Shown here piece by piece: positions 42,040 through 53,850 of a stretch of DNA of 64,000 nt. This DNA comes from Callorhinus ursinus. Taxonomy: Eukaryota; Chordata; Mammalia; Carnivora; Otariidae. Where the stretch lies: the NCBI RefSeq assembly GCF_003265705.1, contig NW_020312788.1, forward strand, positions 4,836,831-4,900,830, given 5' to 3'. The notes below the pieces were generated by a model that was not told where the DNA came from, made no database searches, and worked only from the letters and a program-made list of their open reading frames with translations. A program made the translations under genes and the position numbers. Each line of letters opens with the position of its first letter. The stretch's first letter is position 1.

Positions 42040-42250
42040 ATGGCCAAGGGCTTGGGTTCCAGACCCAAAACTGTTTGGATCCCAGTTAAGCTATGACTCT
42101 CTGAGTTTCCTGAATACATTATTTAACCTATGTGTGACTCAGCGTTCTCATCTATAAAATGAGGATAATTGTACTACTTCACTATTTATGGTCATAAAAT
42201 AGAATGAGAAAATACACATGTAGCAATCAGAGCAATGTCTGACAATACAA
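42040..42250 (+). repeat. MIR SINE
   Basis: A well-preserved MIR order: cttgggttccagacccaaaa ctgtttggatcccag, tttaacctatgtgtgactca gcgttctcatctataaaatg aggataattgt. Confidence 0.85.
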
Positions 42251-42539
42251 AATCAATAATTTACATTAGTAGTAGTAGTTAGTGTGGCAACAAATTTGCC
42301 ACTAAACATAAGAGCCCAGGCTACCCCTGTGCTCATAGGAGCACAATGCATTCTTCATAAATACTAAATGATGACACTGTTTCCTCTATTTCACATGACT
42401 TTGTGTAAATATGGTACCCAAAAGAGTCTTACACATCTTACTGGCATGTAAAAAACGTTTAGCGATATGATATATACACAAAAATATTTCAAAATTGAGC
42501 TATTTTTGAGATTTGTGAATTCAAACAACATGCTAAATG

Positions 42540-43440
42540 AAGAAACATGCATATTTACAAAGGTTTAGCTTATTGCAAGAAAAATTTGGAGGAGGTCGTT
42601 CCCATATTTAGCTAAATAGTCAATCCAAACCTCTATTTTGCTTTAGCTATGAGCATCCAGTCCTGCTTTTGATTTTTAAATCAGATACACTAAGAATAAT
42701 TGCTGCTGTGCTCAGCCATTATTTCAAGCTTGTGTGCTATTATAATGGCATGTAGAAAGATAGAAAATCTTCTTAGGGACCTCTGTACTGGCAGTTGTGA
42801 TAATCACTGCAAAATAAAATTATAGTCCCTGCACAGCATCATTATGCATCTTAACATAACTGATTGGCAATCACATGAAGTTCCTACAACAAAGGAATTA
42901 ACTTCTTCCTTGCTATAGATAACACTATACCATAACCCAAGCAAAATATGCTGCGGAGTGCATGGTAATCTCTCTCAAGGGAGGGGAGGATTGCATACTG
43001 GCCAGACCTTTGCTGCAATAGCATTTGATGCACACAGGAAGAGTAACATGAATAATTGATAGCTCTAAACAAGCAGTAGAGCAAACATGCTATACTTTAC
43101 TCCCTATTATTCTGAGTAGTGTAATTAGATAGGCACATTAACAATTGATCTAAGAAAAAAGCCAATTTTAAGAAATTTAGGAGGGATGTTTAATGTTTTA
43201 TCGTGTTTTAGCTTGAATCTCATTTAAAATATTTTTCAAAAACAATTGAAATGCAACAAAGGAATAGATAAAACAATGGACAGAAGTATATAGAAAAGAT
43301 TTAGGTCTTGTTAACAATTTTAAAATCTAGCTGAACTGAGCAAAAATTATTCTTGCTCCAGATGTAATATTTGCTGGTATGTCCTATTTTTGGTTTTATT
43401 TCATAGAAGATAAAACATCTTCCATTTAGTTAACTTCTAC
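42540..43440. other. Unassigned intergenic DNA, repeat-poor
   Basis: I recognise no gene. The stretch 42590-42900 has mixed composition with homeodomain/POU-like words (cattattt, ttataatggca, attatgcat) and no evident transposon, so it could be conserved regulatory DNA downstream of SCN9A. This is inference only. Confidence 0.3.
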
Positions 43441-43499
43441 TAGCAACAGCTTAGAATGTCTTTATGAGCCGATCAGAATAATGAAAAGCAAAGACAAAT

Positions 43500-43560
43500 C
43501 ATATTACTAAGTGAAAGAAGTCCATCTGAAAAGGCTACATACTATACAAACAAGCAGGTG
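43500..43560 (+). repeat. Short L1 fragment
   Basis: The phrase ttactaagtgaaagaagtcc atctgaaaaggctacatact matches the end of L1 ORF2 / start of the 3' UTR in old L1 copies. Confidence 0.6.
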
Positions 43561-43713
43561 GCTCCAGTGGGAATATTTCAGGGCAGTCAGAACACACTGA
43601 GGTTTGATAATCATTGGGAATTTTAAATAAGAGTTGATTTTAATGACATTAGACCCCTAGGAAAGTTGAAATGAGCACTACCAAAGAAACCCTTTTTTTT
43701 TAATGTATTGCAG

Positions 43714-43773
43714 GGAAAAGAAGCAGTTCAAAGACGCGGTCTGAGAAAGACCACTGATAAATTGAGAGTACAG
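43714..43773 (+). other. Exon-like 60-bp segment of unknown origin
   Basis: A pyrimidine tract (ccctttttttttaatgtattgcag) precedes it and CAG|gtatgc follows. The 60 bases are open in one frame (20 codons, starting GKEAVQRRGL). It lies about 2 kb downstream of the SCN9A poly(A) signal. It could be a non-coding or read-through exon, or chance. I do not recognise it. Confidence 0.3.
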
Positions 43774-44291
43774 GTATGCAGAGTTTCCCAAACTTCCCAA
43801 CAGGTCTCACAGATCCTTTCTACTTTGGGTCTTTCTGCAGAGTTTTAGAGCTGTGGACACCTTCACTTCCATCTCAGCCTAAGACACCCAATCCATGACT
43901 TTAAAACTTTTCTGATTCTTGATTAATCTCTAGAAAGTCAAACTTAGCAAAATTTAGTGTTCACAGAGAATGAAACACCATATATGAGTTTGTTATTCAT
44001 TATTCAATATCTACTGAGCACCCTCAATCTGTTATCCCCCCTTCAATCTGCAGACACAGACAAATCCCTTCCCTCATGAAGCTTTTATCTGAGGAGGAGA
44101 CAAAAATGATGAGCCATAAATGACTATAAATATCAGAGAATAATGTTAGATTGATTTTATCATGCATTATTGTCATGAATGTTATATGTATTCGATTATG
44201 TTTATTGTATGTTCTATAATCTATGTTACTTAGTATCAGGATGCTTTACTCTCAAAGCTTCATAATTTTTGGTCAAAACTTAAAAATAGTG

Positions 44292-44480
44292 GTGCCTGGG
44301 TGGCTCAGTCGGTTAAGCATCTGCCTTCAGCTCAGGTCATGATCTCAGGGTCCTGGGATTGAGCCCCATTTTGGGCTCCCTGCTCGGTGGGGAGCCTGCT
44401 TCTCCCTCTGCTCCTTCCCATTTGTGCTCTCTCTCTCTCTCACTATCTCTCTCTCTCAAATAAATAAAGTCTTAAAAAAA
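44292..44480 (+). mobile_element. CanSINE with perfect target-site duplication
   Basis: A full-length carnivore SINE (gtgcctgggtggctcagtcg gttaagcatc) with a CT run and A-tail. A perfect 17-bp direct repeat, aaaacttaaaaatagtg, lies at 44275-44291 and 44481-44497, which suggests a recent insertion. Confidence 0.97.
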
Positions 44481-44871
44481 AAAACTTAAAAATAGTGACT
44501 TGAAGTTATGTATTTTCTTTTATTGTAAATTTTTGTACCTTTGGTCATTCCAGTGATTTATAAGCTGTTTTGCCAGAGAAAATCACTCAGGAGCTAGCTT
44601 TGATTTCTAATAGTTATTTCACTTTTCACTCCCAAAAATGAATGATTTTCTAAAAAAATATTCAAAGTAGTCATTTTGCTTTGGCATTCATGCCAAAGAT
44701 TTAATAAGTCAAAGACTAAAATTTATAGTTGAAATAAAAATATGTGCTTCTGTTTGAAGCTAGGATATTATCATTGTCCTTGGTGTTCTTCTCAACATTG
44801 AAAATTAAGAAATAATTTTGTAATAAAATGTTATAGATGAAAAATAGGTATCAAAACTCCACAGGGGGAAA

Positions 44872-44872
44872 A

Positions 44873-44924
<52 letters not shown>

Positions 44925-44925
44925 T
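44872..44925. repeat. (TA)n microsatellite
   Basis: A nearly pure TA run of about 50 bp with two short interruptions. It is probably highly variable in length. Confidence 0.95.
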
Positions 44926-45350
44926 TTAGTAACTTAAAACAACATTTATTATCTCACAATTTCTGTGGTCCAGGACTTTGGGAGTAGTTTATCTGGAGAG
45001 TGAAGTTGTCACCTGGGGCTGCAGTCATCTGGAGGCTTGAGGAAGGCTGAAAGATCTGTTATCAAGATGGCTCACTCACATGGCCATTAGCAGGCCTCAG
45101 ATCCTCACCGGCTGTTTAAGAAGGCCTCACTTCCTCCTCCACCTGTATCTTTCCACAGGGTTTGCTTGAGTGTTCTGGCTTTCCCCAGAGAGCAAGGAAG
45201 ACACTTCACTGCCTTTTGTGACCTACCCTCAGAAGTCACAATCCATCATTTTCACCACATTCTATTCATGAGATGCAAGTTGAGCACATGCTCAAAGGAG
45301 GGGCATGAAACCACTTCTCGAAGGGAAGAGTAACAGAATATGTGAACATG
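44926..45350. repeat. Old interspersed repeat, probably LTR-derived
   Basis: It resembles a widespread mammalian repeat (taacttaaaacaacatttat tatctcacaatttctgtggt; tggctcactcacatggccat tagcaggcc; gaagtcacaatccatcattt tcaccacattctattcatg). I cannot assign the family with certainty. Confidence 0.5.
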
Positions 45351-45384
45351 AAAATATTTTTTTCTTAAAACCAAATCAGTGAAG

Positions 45385-45568
45385 GGGCACCTGGGTGGCT
45401 CAGCCGTTAAGCGTCTGTCTTCAGCTCAGGTCATGATCCTGGGGTCCTGGGATTGAGCCCCACATCGGGCTCCCTGCTCAGCGGGGAGCCTGCTTCTCCC
45501 TCTCCCTCCACCTGCTGCTCCCACTGCTTGTGCTCTCTGTCAAATAAATAAATAAAATCTTTAAAAAA
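45385..45568 (+). mobile_element. CanSINE with target-site duplication
   Basis: A full-length SINE: gggcacctgggtggctcagc cgttaagcgtctgtcttcag, a CT run and a (AAAT)n tail. It is flanked by a perfect 12-bp repeat, aaatcagtgaag, at 45373-45384 and 45569-45580. Confidence 0.96.
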
Positions 45569-45599
45569 AAATCAGTGAAGCTGTCAACTACCAAACTTC

Positions 45600-47490
45600 T
45601 AAAGATCAAACTCTCATTCCAACTCCCTTTAAGAAAATGGTAAAGATAGAAGTCTCTTGTAATCTCCTGAACAATTTAGTGCATTTTGATATATTGGTTC
45701 TAGTTGATGCCCTCAATTGAATCAGCTCTGATAAGAGAGGACTGGGAAGAAACAGAAGTGGGAAAAGCATTTGTTCATGCTTCATTTTCCTGCCTTATTT
45801 ATTTCCTCTTATATATTCCCCCTACCCTAACCATCTCATTTAGACCCTAAATTCAGACCAAAGATTGATGACTGGTTTAGAGTTACCTGATTTGGCCTTG
45901 GCACTTGCAACTAGAAGAAAAGTTATGTTTATCTCTGAAGAGTCACATACTGTCCTTTTATTTTAGAGATAAATGGGTCTGCCTCCTACGAACCTCAGCC
46001 AGAATACCACTTAGAGCCGAGTTATGGGCAGAAAGAGATCTGGGAGGGAGCCAGGGAGAACAAGAGATGCAATCTCCTTTAGCTTTGTGACACCGGCCAC
46101 AGCCTAGATCAGAAATCTGAAGAACGACTGCAGTCAAGAAGTGAACGGTTTTAGACAAGCATCTTTTAATTTTTTTCTTTAAAATAAGGTTAAAACTTCA
46201 CTTAACCCTCATGCCTAGAGCGAGAAGGGGCATGGATAGCTTGCTCCCAAGAAGCCAGTGCTGGTACAGAAAAACGGAGCCCTTGGAACTGTACAAAAGC
46301 TGAGGAGTCATTCTGGCAGCTTAAAATGACAGCCTTTGGCATTTTTTTCCCTATTGTCATTTCTTCCTATCCAGTTATTTCTTCCCAGAGTAAGAGAACT
46401 CTTTTTTCCTCCCCTGCTTCTGTCACCTTGGGAGCTAAAACCAACAAAACTAATCTCTTCCTCTTTGTAAGATCAATAAAGCAAATTAGACATGACATTG
46501 AAAGCACTTAAAGAAATCTAAGCTCTGTTGTTCCCACTGCAATACCATCTTATGCCTTTAAGAATTGTCAAAAAATGTAAATATACTCATATATACACAG
46601 CAGCAGTCATATCATGAGTTTAAACCTGTCACTTACTAACAGCATGACTGTGAACTTGAACCATGTGCTATATTTTCTGAGCCTCAATTTCATCTACGAG
46701 AGACTGGCACTCAGTGGTCCTAAAGTACGTAAGTACATTGTAGGAACTTCAAAGGGCAGCAATTTATTATGCATTTTCTGAAGTACCTCTCAATCTAGGA
46801 TTCAGTCATAAATTCGATAACATGATACTGAGCATCTCCTGGGTGGTGGGAGAATTGATGATCATAGCACTACGCTATTTTTCCGTATTGCAGCATGTGA
46901 ACATGAGAGGGGCTTTCTCTAGCCAGGGCAGCCCGGAGCTGAGTATTAAAATCGGAGTAACAGTTTTGGGAATGTGGTGGAGTTTGAGGTACTATGAGTC
47001 AAAGTAAAAGTCCTAAAGGCAATTGAATATAAGCTCTGAATAATAAAGAATATAGAAATATGAAGTTAAATGAAGTTCAGCCAGGGTTAGAGACACATAA
47101 CCAGGAGTCATTGCTTCCCAGGGGTGGGCGAATCCAAAGACACGCCAAGTCAACCAGGAAGAGTAGACACAAGTAGAAGCTCAAAACAGAGTTTTAAGGA
47201 GTGAACAGAGTATGAAGAAAGAGAAAGTGATCAGCTTTACAAACTGCTTCAGAGTTGTCACACAACTAAACACTGAAGACGTCGATTGTTGAGGACGGTG
47301 TTTTTGGTGGAATTGTAGATGCAAAAGCCCCAGTACATGAGGCAATGAGAAATATGTTAAGCCTTAATATGACCATCACCCACCTCCCATGAAATTCACC
47401 TTTCCAGCACACAGCGGGGTAGGTATTACAAAGATCAAAACTTAAGGAATCAAACTGAGTATCTTTTCTTGTGAAGTGTGTGTGTTTGCA
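45600..47490. other. Unassigned intergenic DNA
   Basis: There is no gene that I can support. A possible MIR lies near 46600-46770 (catgactgtgaacttgaacc; gagcctcaatttcatctac). The remainder lacks recognisable repeats and contains only short chance frames. Confidence 0.45.
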
Positions 47491-47499
47491 TTTTCTGCC

Positions 47500-50110
47500 C
47501 ATTTTTAAATTGGAATTTCAGGACATCAGTGGAAGTGACAAAGTAAGGGACTTCTCAAAATCTCCTTCTCCACAAAGGAAGAGGACTGGCAAAATTGTCA
47601 AAACCAGCTTTTTCAGAACTCTGGAATTTAACAAAAGGAGCTTTTATTCAAGAAAAATGGCTGAATCTCAGTAAGCACAGCAAGCTTTATAGTTGTTTCA
47701 AAAAACCAGGTGTCTCATAATCTCAGTGAAAACCTGTAGCCTAAAAGCCAGTGGAGGAGGCAGAACAGGTTTGGAGCTCCCCCAAAGCCCTGTTTCCAGA
47801 GAATTGTCTGGCAATTGCCTGAAAAATCACCCTTTATTTTGCCTGACTCAAAGTTGACCGAATGCAAACAGCCTTTCCCTGGGGTTGTTTGCAATTACCT
47901 AACATTGCAGCTGCCTGGGGGCAGTATGATAGTTGCAGTAAATAAAACTACGGAAAAATTTAAAAGGGAAGGAAGGACAGGGAAAGACACCTCCATAACG
48001 GACTTTGTAAAACCCGAACATATTTCTGCAAATCTACAAGCCGACCGCAGGTACAGGGCCACGTGCGTGCCAGGGCCGTGCACATGTGCTGAGTCCTCAC
48101 CTCTGGCTGACCTTGATGCTCTGTATAAGCAGGAAATGACAGCTAAGGTAGAGTGGCAAACTGCCTGCCTGAGTCGTAAAGCATGTCTCAACAAGAAAAC
48201 AAAGTCCCTCAGCAAAGGCTGGGAGATGTAATGATCCAAGGCATCTAAAGAAATTTCCGTCCAATCATTAGCTGAGCACTAGTTAATTGAGAAGAGACTT
48301 CAGTGTCCGCACATGAGAAAGAAGACAGACTTTACTGATTTAGCCCAGGTAAGCCACTAAACAGACAAGCACCCACCACCACCACCACCACCACCAAGGA
48401 CAGACCAAGGGGGAGGGGGAGATCTGACCCTAAGATTAGCAGGTGATTTCTTGTTGGAAACCATGGAGGGCAGAGGCCGTGAGATGACATATTCAAGGTA
48501 CTTAAAGAAACACTGAACTAGGAATTCTTTACCCAGAAAAACTAACCTTCCAAAAGTGAAGAGATTAAGACATTCTCAGATGAACAAAAACTGAAAGAGT
48601 ATGTTGTGAGCACATCTGCCCCACAAGAAGTACTAAGGAGAGTGCTTAGGCTGAAATGACAGGACACTAGCCAGTAACTCAAATTTGCAGGAAAAAAGAG
48701 CACCAAGAAAGGTCACCAAATCGGGAAGTATAAAAGACAGCATGAATATATTTTTTATTTGTAATTCCTCCTTTTCTCCTATGGGATGTAAACAATAACT
48801 GTGTAAAGCAGTGATTTTAAGTCTGTGTTGATGGCATACAAGGTGTCAGGATGTAATTTGTATGACTTAATAGCACAAAGAATGGAGAAGGGAAGGAGAT
48901 ATTTAGGAGCAAATGTTTTATATACTATTGAAATTAAATTGGTATTAACCCAAACTAGATTGTTATAGGTTAAAATATTAATTGTAATCATCAGAGCAAC
49001 CACAAAAATATAATACAAGAAATGACAAGGGAATTAAAATAGAACACTAGAAAATATGTATTTAACACAAAAGAAAGCAGTAAGGGAGAGAGAGAGGGGA
49101 AAAAAACCATGGCATATAGGTAATAATAAAGTGGCAAACTGAAATGCTACTTTATCAATATATTGGAATATCATTCTTATTCTTTTTTTAAGCTATTCAT
49201 TAGAGAAATGAAAATTAAAACAGCAATGAAATATCACTAGACCAACATCAGAATGGCTAGTTTTTTTTTTAAAGATTTCATTTATTTATTTGACAGAGAG
49301 AGACACAGTGAGAGAGGGAACACAAGCAGGGGGAGTGGGAGAGGGAGAAGCAGGCTCCCCGCCGAGCAGGGATCCCGATGTGGGGCTCGATCCCAGGACC
49401 CTGGGACCATGACCCGAGCCAAAGGCACCCCAGGCACTCCAGGAATGGCTACATTTTTAAAAAGACTGACAAGAGCAAGTATTGTCAAATATATGGAGCA
49501 AAAGAAATCCTCATACCTTTCTAGCAAGAACATAAATTTGTACAGTTACTTTAAAAATATGTTTGTCAGTATCTATCAATGCTAAACATATTCTATGATC
49601 AAAAATCTTATACTAGGCATATATACAGAGAAATGAGCATTTATAACCATCCAAAGACATTTATATGATTGTTCAGAGATACTATATTCATAATAGCCTG
49701 GAACAAACGGGAAGCAATGTAAAAATGCATCAAAATTAGAAAGGATAAATATAGGAGTACAGGCCTGAAACAACATACTATGCACAGCAAGAAAGGACAA
49801 CTTACTGATACTTGCAAGATCCTGGAAAATCTCACCAACTAAAGAAGCTAGACACCAATGATTATATAGTGTATGAATTAATTTGTGAATCTTACTCATA
49901 GGCAAGTCTTATCTCCAATAATAGAAGTCAGAGGAGTAGAGACTTTTGGGGGGTTATTGACTTAGAGAGGCATAAGGGAGAACGCTGGGGTACCAGAAAT
50001 GTTTTGTATCTTACCCCAGGTGGTGTTTACATAGAAGTACAGTACGTACATTTGAGCTGTAGAACTTTTCCCCTGTACTGTATATTTATCATACCTCTGG
50101 AAAGTAAGAA
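47500..50110 (+). mobile_element. Old L1 (sense) with its centre missing
   Basis: The left part, to about 49140, matches the 5' UTR of old mammalian L1: caatcattagctgagcacta gttaattgagaagagacttc agtgtccgcac; ggcagaggccgtgagatgac atattcaaggtacttaaag; attaaattggtattaaccca aactagattg. The right part from about 49190 matches ORF2's 3' end and the 3' UTR: gaaaattaaaacagcaatga aatatcac; ttaccccaggtggtgtttac. ORF1 and most of ORF2 are absent. An antisense SINE sits inside. A chance 138-codon frame at 47815-48231 is 5' UTR sequence. A (CCA)n run lies at about 48371-48396. Confidence 0.7.
49260..49442 (-). mobile_element. CanSINE (antisense), head deleted
   Basis: A reverse-complement SINE: T-run, aaagatttcatttatttatt tgacagagagag, gcaggctccccgccgagcag. 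It is missing about 20-25 bp near its head (between gagcc and ggcacccc). It is flanked by gaatggcta at 49251-49259 and 49443-49451, inside the L1 relic. Confidence 0.94.
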
Positions 50111-50583
50111 GCAACAAGACTGCATTACTGAGATCAGCCACCACCTCCAGGGGCTTAGCTGCAGTTATCATTTTACTGCTCTGTTTCCTGCTGTTTCTTT
50201 GCTTTTGGTTCTTGGGAGCTTCCTTTAATTTCTTGCAAGCTTTGCCTTGCATTCAAAAAGATATTTATGAAATTTCACCCAACAGACATTTTATATTAGG
50301 ATTTTTTTTTCAGGATATCTAGTCATCTAATTGCTGAACACTAAATGGATGCAAAGTGATTTCCTGTCTAGGAATCTCCTGGAACTTTGTCTGACAAGTA
50401 TAAAACCTAAGGTCATTCTAAGGAAACTTGAGCTTCCAAAATAATTTTCTCTCCATTTTTAAAGCCTCCCAGAGCAAACCTAGAAATAGCTTTAAAAAAA
50501 AAAAAAAAGGTAGGGAAATAAAAAAAAAGTAATAATGTGTTCCAGGAGACTCATTAAGACTGAGATTTAAGTTTGTAAATTTG

Positions 50584-50812
50584 AAATTTTAATTCATTTA
50601 TTTATTTGAGAGAAAGGGAGCATACAAGCAGCAGGAGAGGTAGAGAGAGAGGCAGAGAGAATTGCAAGCAGACTCCCTAGTGCGGGCTGAGCTCAGAGCA
50701 GGGGGCAGGAGGAGGGAGCCGCAGGCGTGGGCTCCATCTCAGGACCCTAAGATCACTACCTGAGCTGAAACCAAGAGCGGACGCTTCACCGACTGCACCA
50801 CCCACGTGCCCC
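50584..50812 (-). mobile_element. CanSINE (antisense), older
   Basis: The reverse complement of a diverged carnivore SINE (tttatttgagagaaagggag; gggctccatctcaggaccct; cgactgcaccacccacgtgc). Flanks ttaagtttgtaaattt (50568-50583) and ttaagtctgtaaattt (50813-50828) are a target-site duplication with one mismatch. Confidence 0.94.
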
Positions 50813-51169
50813 TTAAGTCTGTAAATTTAGAAAATGTTGTAATTCTTTTCATGAGAGTAATTATTTGGTGATCTAATTGCAGCTTCATTTTCCTGCGACA
50901 CTAACTGCATTTCGCTAACAACACGAAGCTCCTTGAGAAGGTGGACGTACTGTAAATACCTTAATCATTTCTCTTTGGAGGAATGGATTGAAATCAAGAA
51001 TGCGATATGGACAGCTCTCTTTTCTCCAACTCACAAGTCTAAAGGTTTTTCTTTTTTTCATTTCCTAGCCAAGTCATTTCTCTTTACAACCTACTCAGGC
51101 TAGAAATTAGCTGACGGACGAAGAAATCCAGCAAACAGCAAGTACTATTGGCTTAACCTGGACCGTGCT

Positions 51170-51885
51170 TTCTGAAATCGGCCCAGTTCTCTTCATTTCT
51201 ACCACCTTCACCCTAGTCCTAACCGCTATCATCTTTTGCCTGGGCCTTGACAGTAGCTACTGAACTAGCCTTTTGGATCCACTTTTGATTCCCTACAATC
51301 TGTTCTCCACAGAGCAAAGTGATCCACTGAAACTCTAATTTCCATCGAGCTCTTCTTTCTGGCTTCTGGATTCCTCTCGCAATTCTTCGGCGGGAAGGGC
51401 AGGCTTCTCAGCACTCTAAAGGGCCTTACGTGATCTGGCCTCTTAACCGCCCCACATCACACACCCTTTTCTAGAACTCACAAGCTGTAGTTCCACTGAC
51501 TTTCTTTCTGTTCGTTGGTCCACCAAGTCTCCTCTTTCCCCAGGGCCTTCGCTCTCGCCCTTCTCTGCCGGGAATGCTCCTCTGGTTCCGAACATAGCTG
51601 TGTCTTCCCATATCTCAGCTCCCGTGTCTCCTCCTCACATGGGCCTTCCCTAAGAAGCCTACTCAGAGCAACCCCACTGCCCTAGTCATTCTCTGCCACG
51701 CTAAACTCTTTTATTTTCATCTTATTACTTACTAATATCTAAAACTATTTTGATATTATCTATTTGTTTACTCGTCTCCTCTCAACTGACAAATATAAGT
51801 ACAGGAGGCGAAGACCTTATTCATTTTAGCGATCTCCATCCCTAGAAGGCCTGACATACAACTGATGCTCAGTATTAGTTAAATA
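51170..51885 (+). repeat. L2 LINE 3' portion, about 700 bp
   Basis: A long, well-recognisable L2 segment: agagcaaagtgatccactga aactc, aaagggccttacgtgatctg gcctc, ccccagggccttcgctctcg cccttctctgccgggaatgc tcc, ending gaccttattcattttagcga and a poorly kept tail. Confidence 0.85.
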
Positions 51886-52479
51886 GATTATTTCAGAGTC
51901 CTGAACTCCGTCAGTTTGGCTTGAAGAGGAAAAGCTCTGATGGACTAATGTCACGGAGAGGTCAGTGTCTGCTCATAGTTTTGTGTTACCTTTTCCACGG
52001 TCTGTGAATTGAACAGGGAAATCTTGGGAATGCGTGTTGGGAGAGGGATGGCAGGGAAGGGTTTTCTGGAACCTTTCCTTTCATATCGCCTGTTTGGGCT
52101 ATGTTTGGCTATTTTTGTTTGCTTCATAAGAGAAAAGCAAATTACCTCCAAAATCAGCCCATCGGGAAATAAACAACCACAAAAGGAAAGCAGATCAGGT
52201 GCTGGTAAGTGTTTAATAATTAACTGTCTCTACTGGAGAAAAAAGCTCTTGCTTCTATGTACCCTTTGTCGATTTCCATGGTGCCAATACTCCCGCCACA
52301 GCCAGTTCCAAGCACATAAGCTGAAGTTACTGAAACTTGCCTGGGGAGGAGATGGGCACCTCTGGTCCTCTCCACCGTTCCAAGCAGGCCCCAGAACACT
52401 GCTCTTGTTGTCCACGTGCCAAGAATAGTGTGGAACATTTTCTATTCTGTCTCTTCTATCTTAGAGTCACCCATGAAAC

Positions 52480-52605
52480 TGATTTGTTAGTCCTATGTCA
52501 GAGATGAGGAAAGAAGCTTAGATAACTCGCCCAACGATGCCCATCATGAAAGGGCTGAAACCAGAGTTCAAATCCAGATCAGTCTGACTCCGGGGACCAC
52601 ATCTC
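52480..52605 (-). repeat. MIR SINE (antisense)
   Basis: The MIR core on the minus strand shows as agagatgaggaaagaagctt agataactcgcccaacgatg and caaatccagatcagtctgac tccggggacc. Confidence 0.75.
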
Positions 52606-53174
52606 TCATTTGTTTCAGGGACTGGTAGCCAAAAAAAGCCACGCACCAAAAAACAAACAAACAAAACCCGGCAACAAACAAAACCAATGGACTTTGCTTA
52701 AATGTCAAGCTGCTTCTTAAGATCATGGCTATTTTCTGAATATCCTGGATGTCTTGCAGATGATACCAATTTTATTGCTAGCATCAATTGTATGTGGAGA
52801 TTAAATTAGGTGGACTGAGAATCCTAAAAGTAGATTAATCAGAGTTCTGTGCACCACCAAAATCTTGGAACCCTCTCTCTCCTCTTTCTTACTTTCTTTG
52901 CTAGCTTTTTTTTTTTTTTTTTGACCCCCTTCCCTGGTCCCTGTAAACATTAACCTTCTAGACATCAAAGGGAGCAGGCATTGAAAGAAAAAGTGAGTCA
53001 GTATCAAACAGAATGTGTCTACTTATTTAGCAAATCTGGTAGAGAAACCAAAAATGGGCCAGTTTCCAGGACAAAACTGTCAGTGAGGCAGTGAAGATGG
53101 AATCACCCTTTGGAAGATGGAATCACCACCTGCCAAGGACAAAAAGAGGACATGGGTCCCAGGATGGACTTGTG

Positions 53175-53310
53175 GTTCTCAGACGCACTCCAGGTGCTGG
53201 GCTGCACTGCCAGTCTCCGATCCAGTAAGTCCAGGCTGGGGCTCCAAATCTGCATTTCTAACAACTTCCCAGAGGATGCTGAGGCTTTTTGTCCAGGGAC
53301 CACACTTGAA
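53175..53310 (+). repeat. MER5-type fragment
   Basis: MER5A-like end: agtaagtccaggctggggct ccaaatctgcatttctaaca acttcccagaggatgctgag gc. Chance frames in several phases overlap it. Confidence 0.6.
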
Positions 53311-53364
53311 GTAGGGAGTCTCCAGACGCCAAATAATTTGTATATACATTACAGCTAGAAGAGC

Positions 53365-53575
53365 AGTGGTCAAGATCCCTGTTCTCAAACTTTACTGCAT
53401 ATTGGAATCACCCTTGGACCTGAAAACCAATGCCTGGATCCCACCTCAATATTCTGCTTTAATTGGTCTGTGTTCAGCCTGGGTATTGAGATTTTAGAAA
53501 GTATTGAGATTTTAGAAAGTCCCCAGGTAATTCTATTGTGCAGCTAAGCTTGAAAACCAGTAGAAGTTGCCCTGG
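53365..53575 (+). repeat. MER5A-type DNA transposon relic with internal 18-bp duplication
   Basis: It runs from ctcaaactttactgcatatt ggaatcaccc to ccccaggtaattctattgtg cagctaagcttgaaaaccag, as in MER5A. Inside, tattgagattttagaaag is repeated exactly (53484-53501 and 53502-53519). Confidence 0.8.
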
Positions 53576-53594
53576 ATTTTAACACATAGGCGCT

Positions 53595-53850
53595 ATATTT
53601 TTTTAATTTTTTTTTACCTTTTTTTATTTAAATTCAATTAACATATAATGTATTATTAGTCTCAGCAGTGGAGGTCAGTGATTCATCAGTCTTATATAAC
53701 ACCCAGTGCTCATCACATCATGTGCCCTCCTTAATGTCCATCACCCAGATACCCCATCCTCCCACCCTCCTCCCCTCCAGCAACCCTCCTCAGTTTGTTT
53801 CCTGTGATTAAGAGTCTCTTATGGTCTGTCTCCCTCACTATATTTTTTAC
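53595..53850 (-). mobile_element. L1 3' end (antisense), 5'-truncated
   Basis: On the + strand: tttaaattcaattaacatat aatgtattattagt, cagtgattcatcagtcttat ataacacccagtgctcatca, gattaagagtctcttatggt ctgtctccctc. This is typical carnivore L1 3' UTR. Confidence 0.9.

Noticed and set aside
47815..48231. 138-codon + strand open frame that looks like a small protein gene
   Set aside because: It lies in sequence matching the L1 5' UTR, has no recognisable domain, and the surrounding L1 pattern continues on both sides without regard to the frame.
48371..48396. (CCA)n run as a coding histidine or proline repeat
   Set aside because: It lies in L1 5' UTR sequence without a supporting frame; it is a simple repeat.
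52009..52428. 139-codon + strand open frame with a hydrophobic stretch
   Set aside because: No homology recognised, no splice or promoter context; the length is within what chance gives in a window this size.
53103..53388. Several overlapping open frames of 60-80 codons on both strands
   Set aside because: They fall over MER5-type repeat sequence, conflict with one another, and none resembles a protein.
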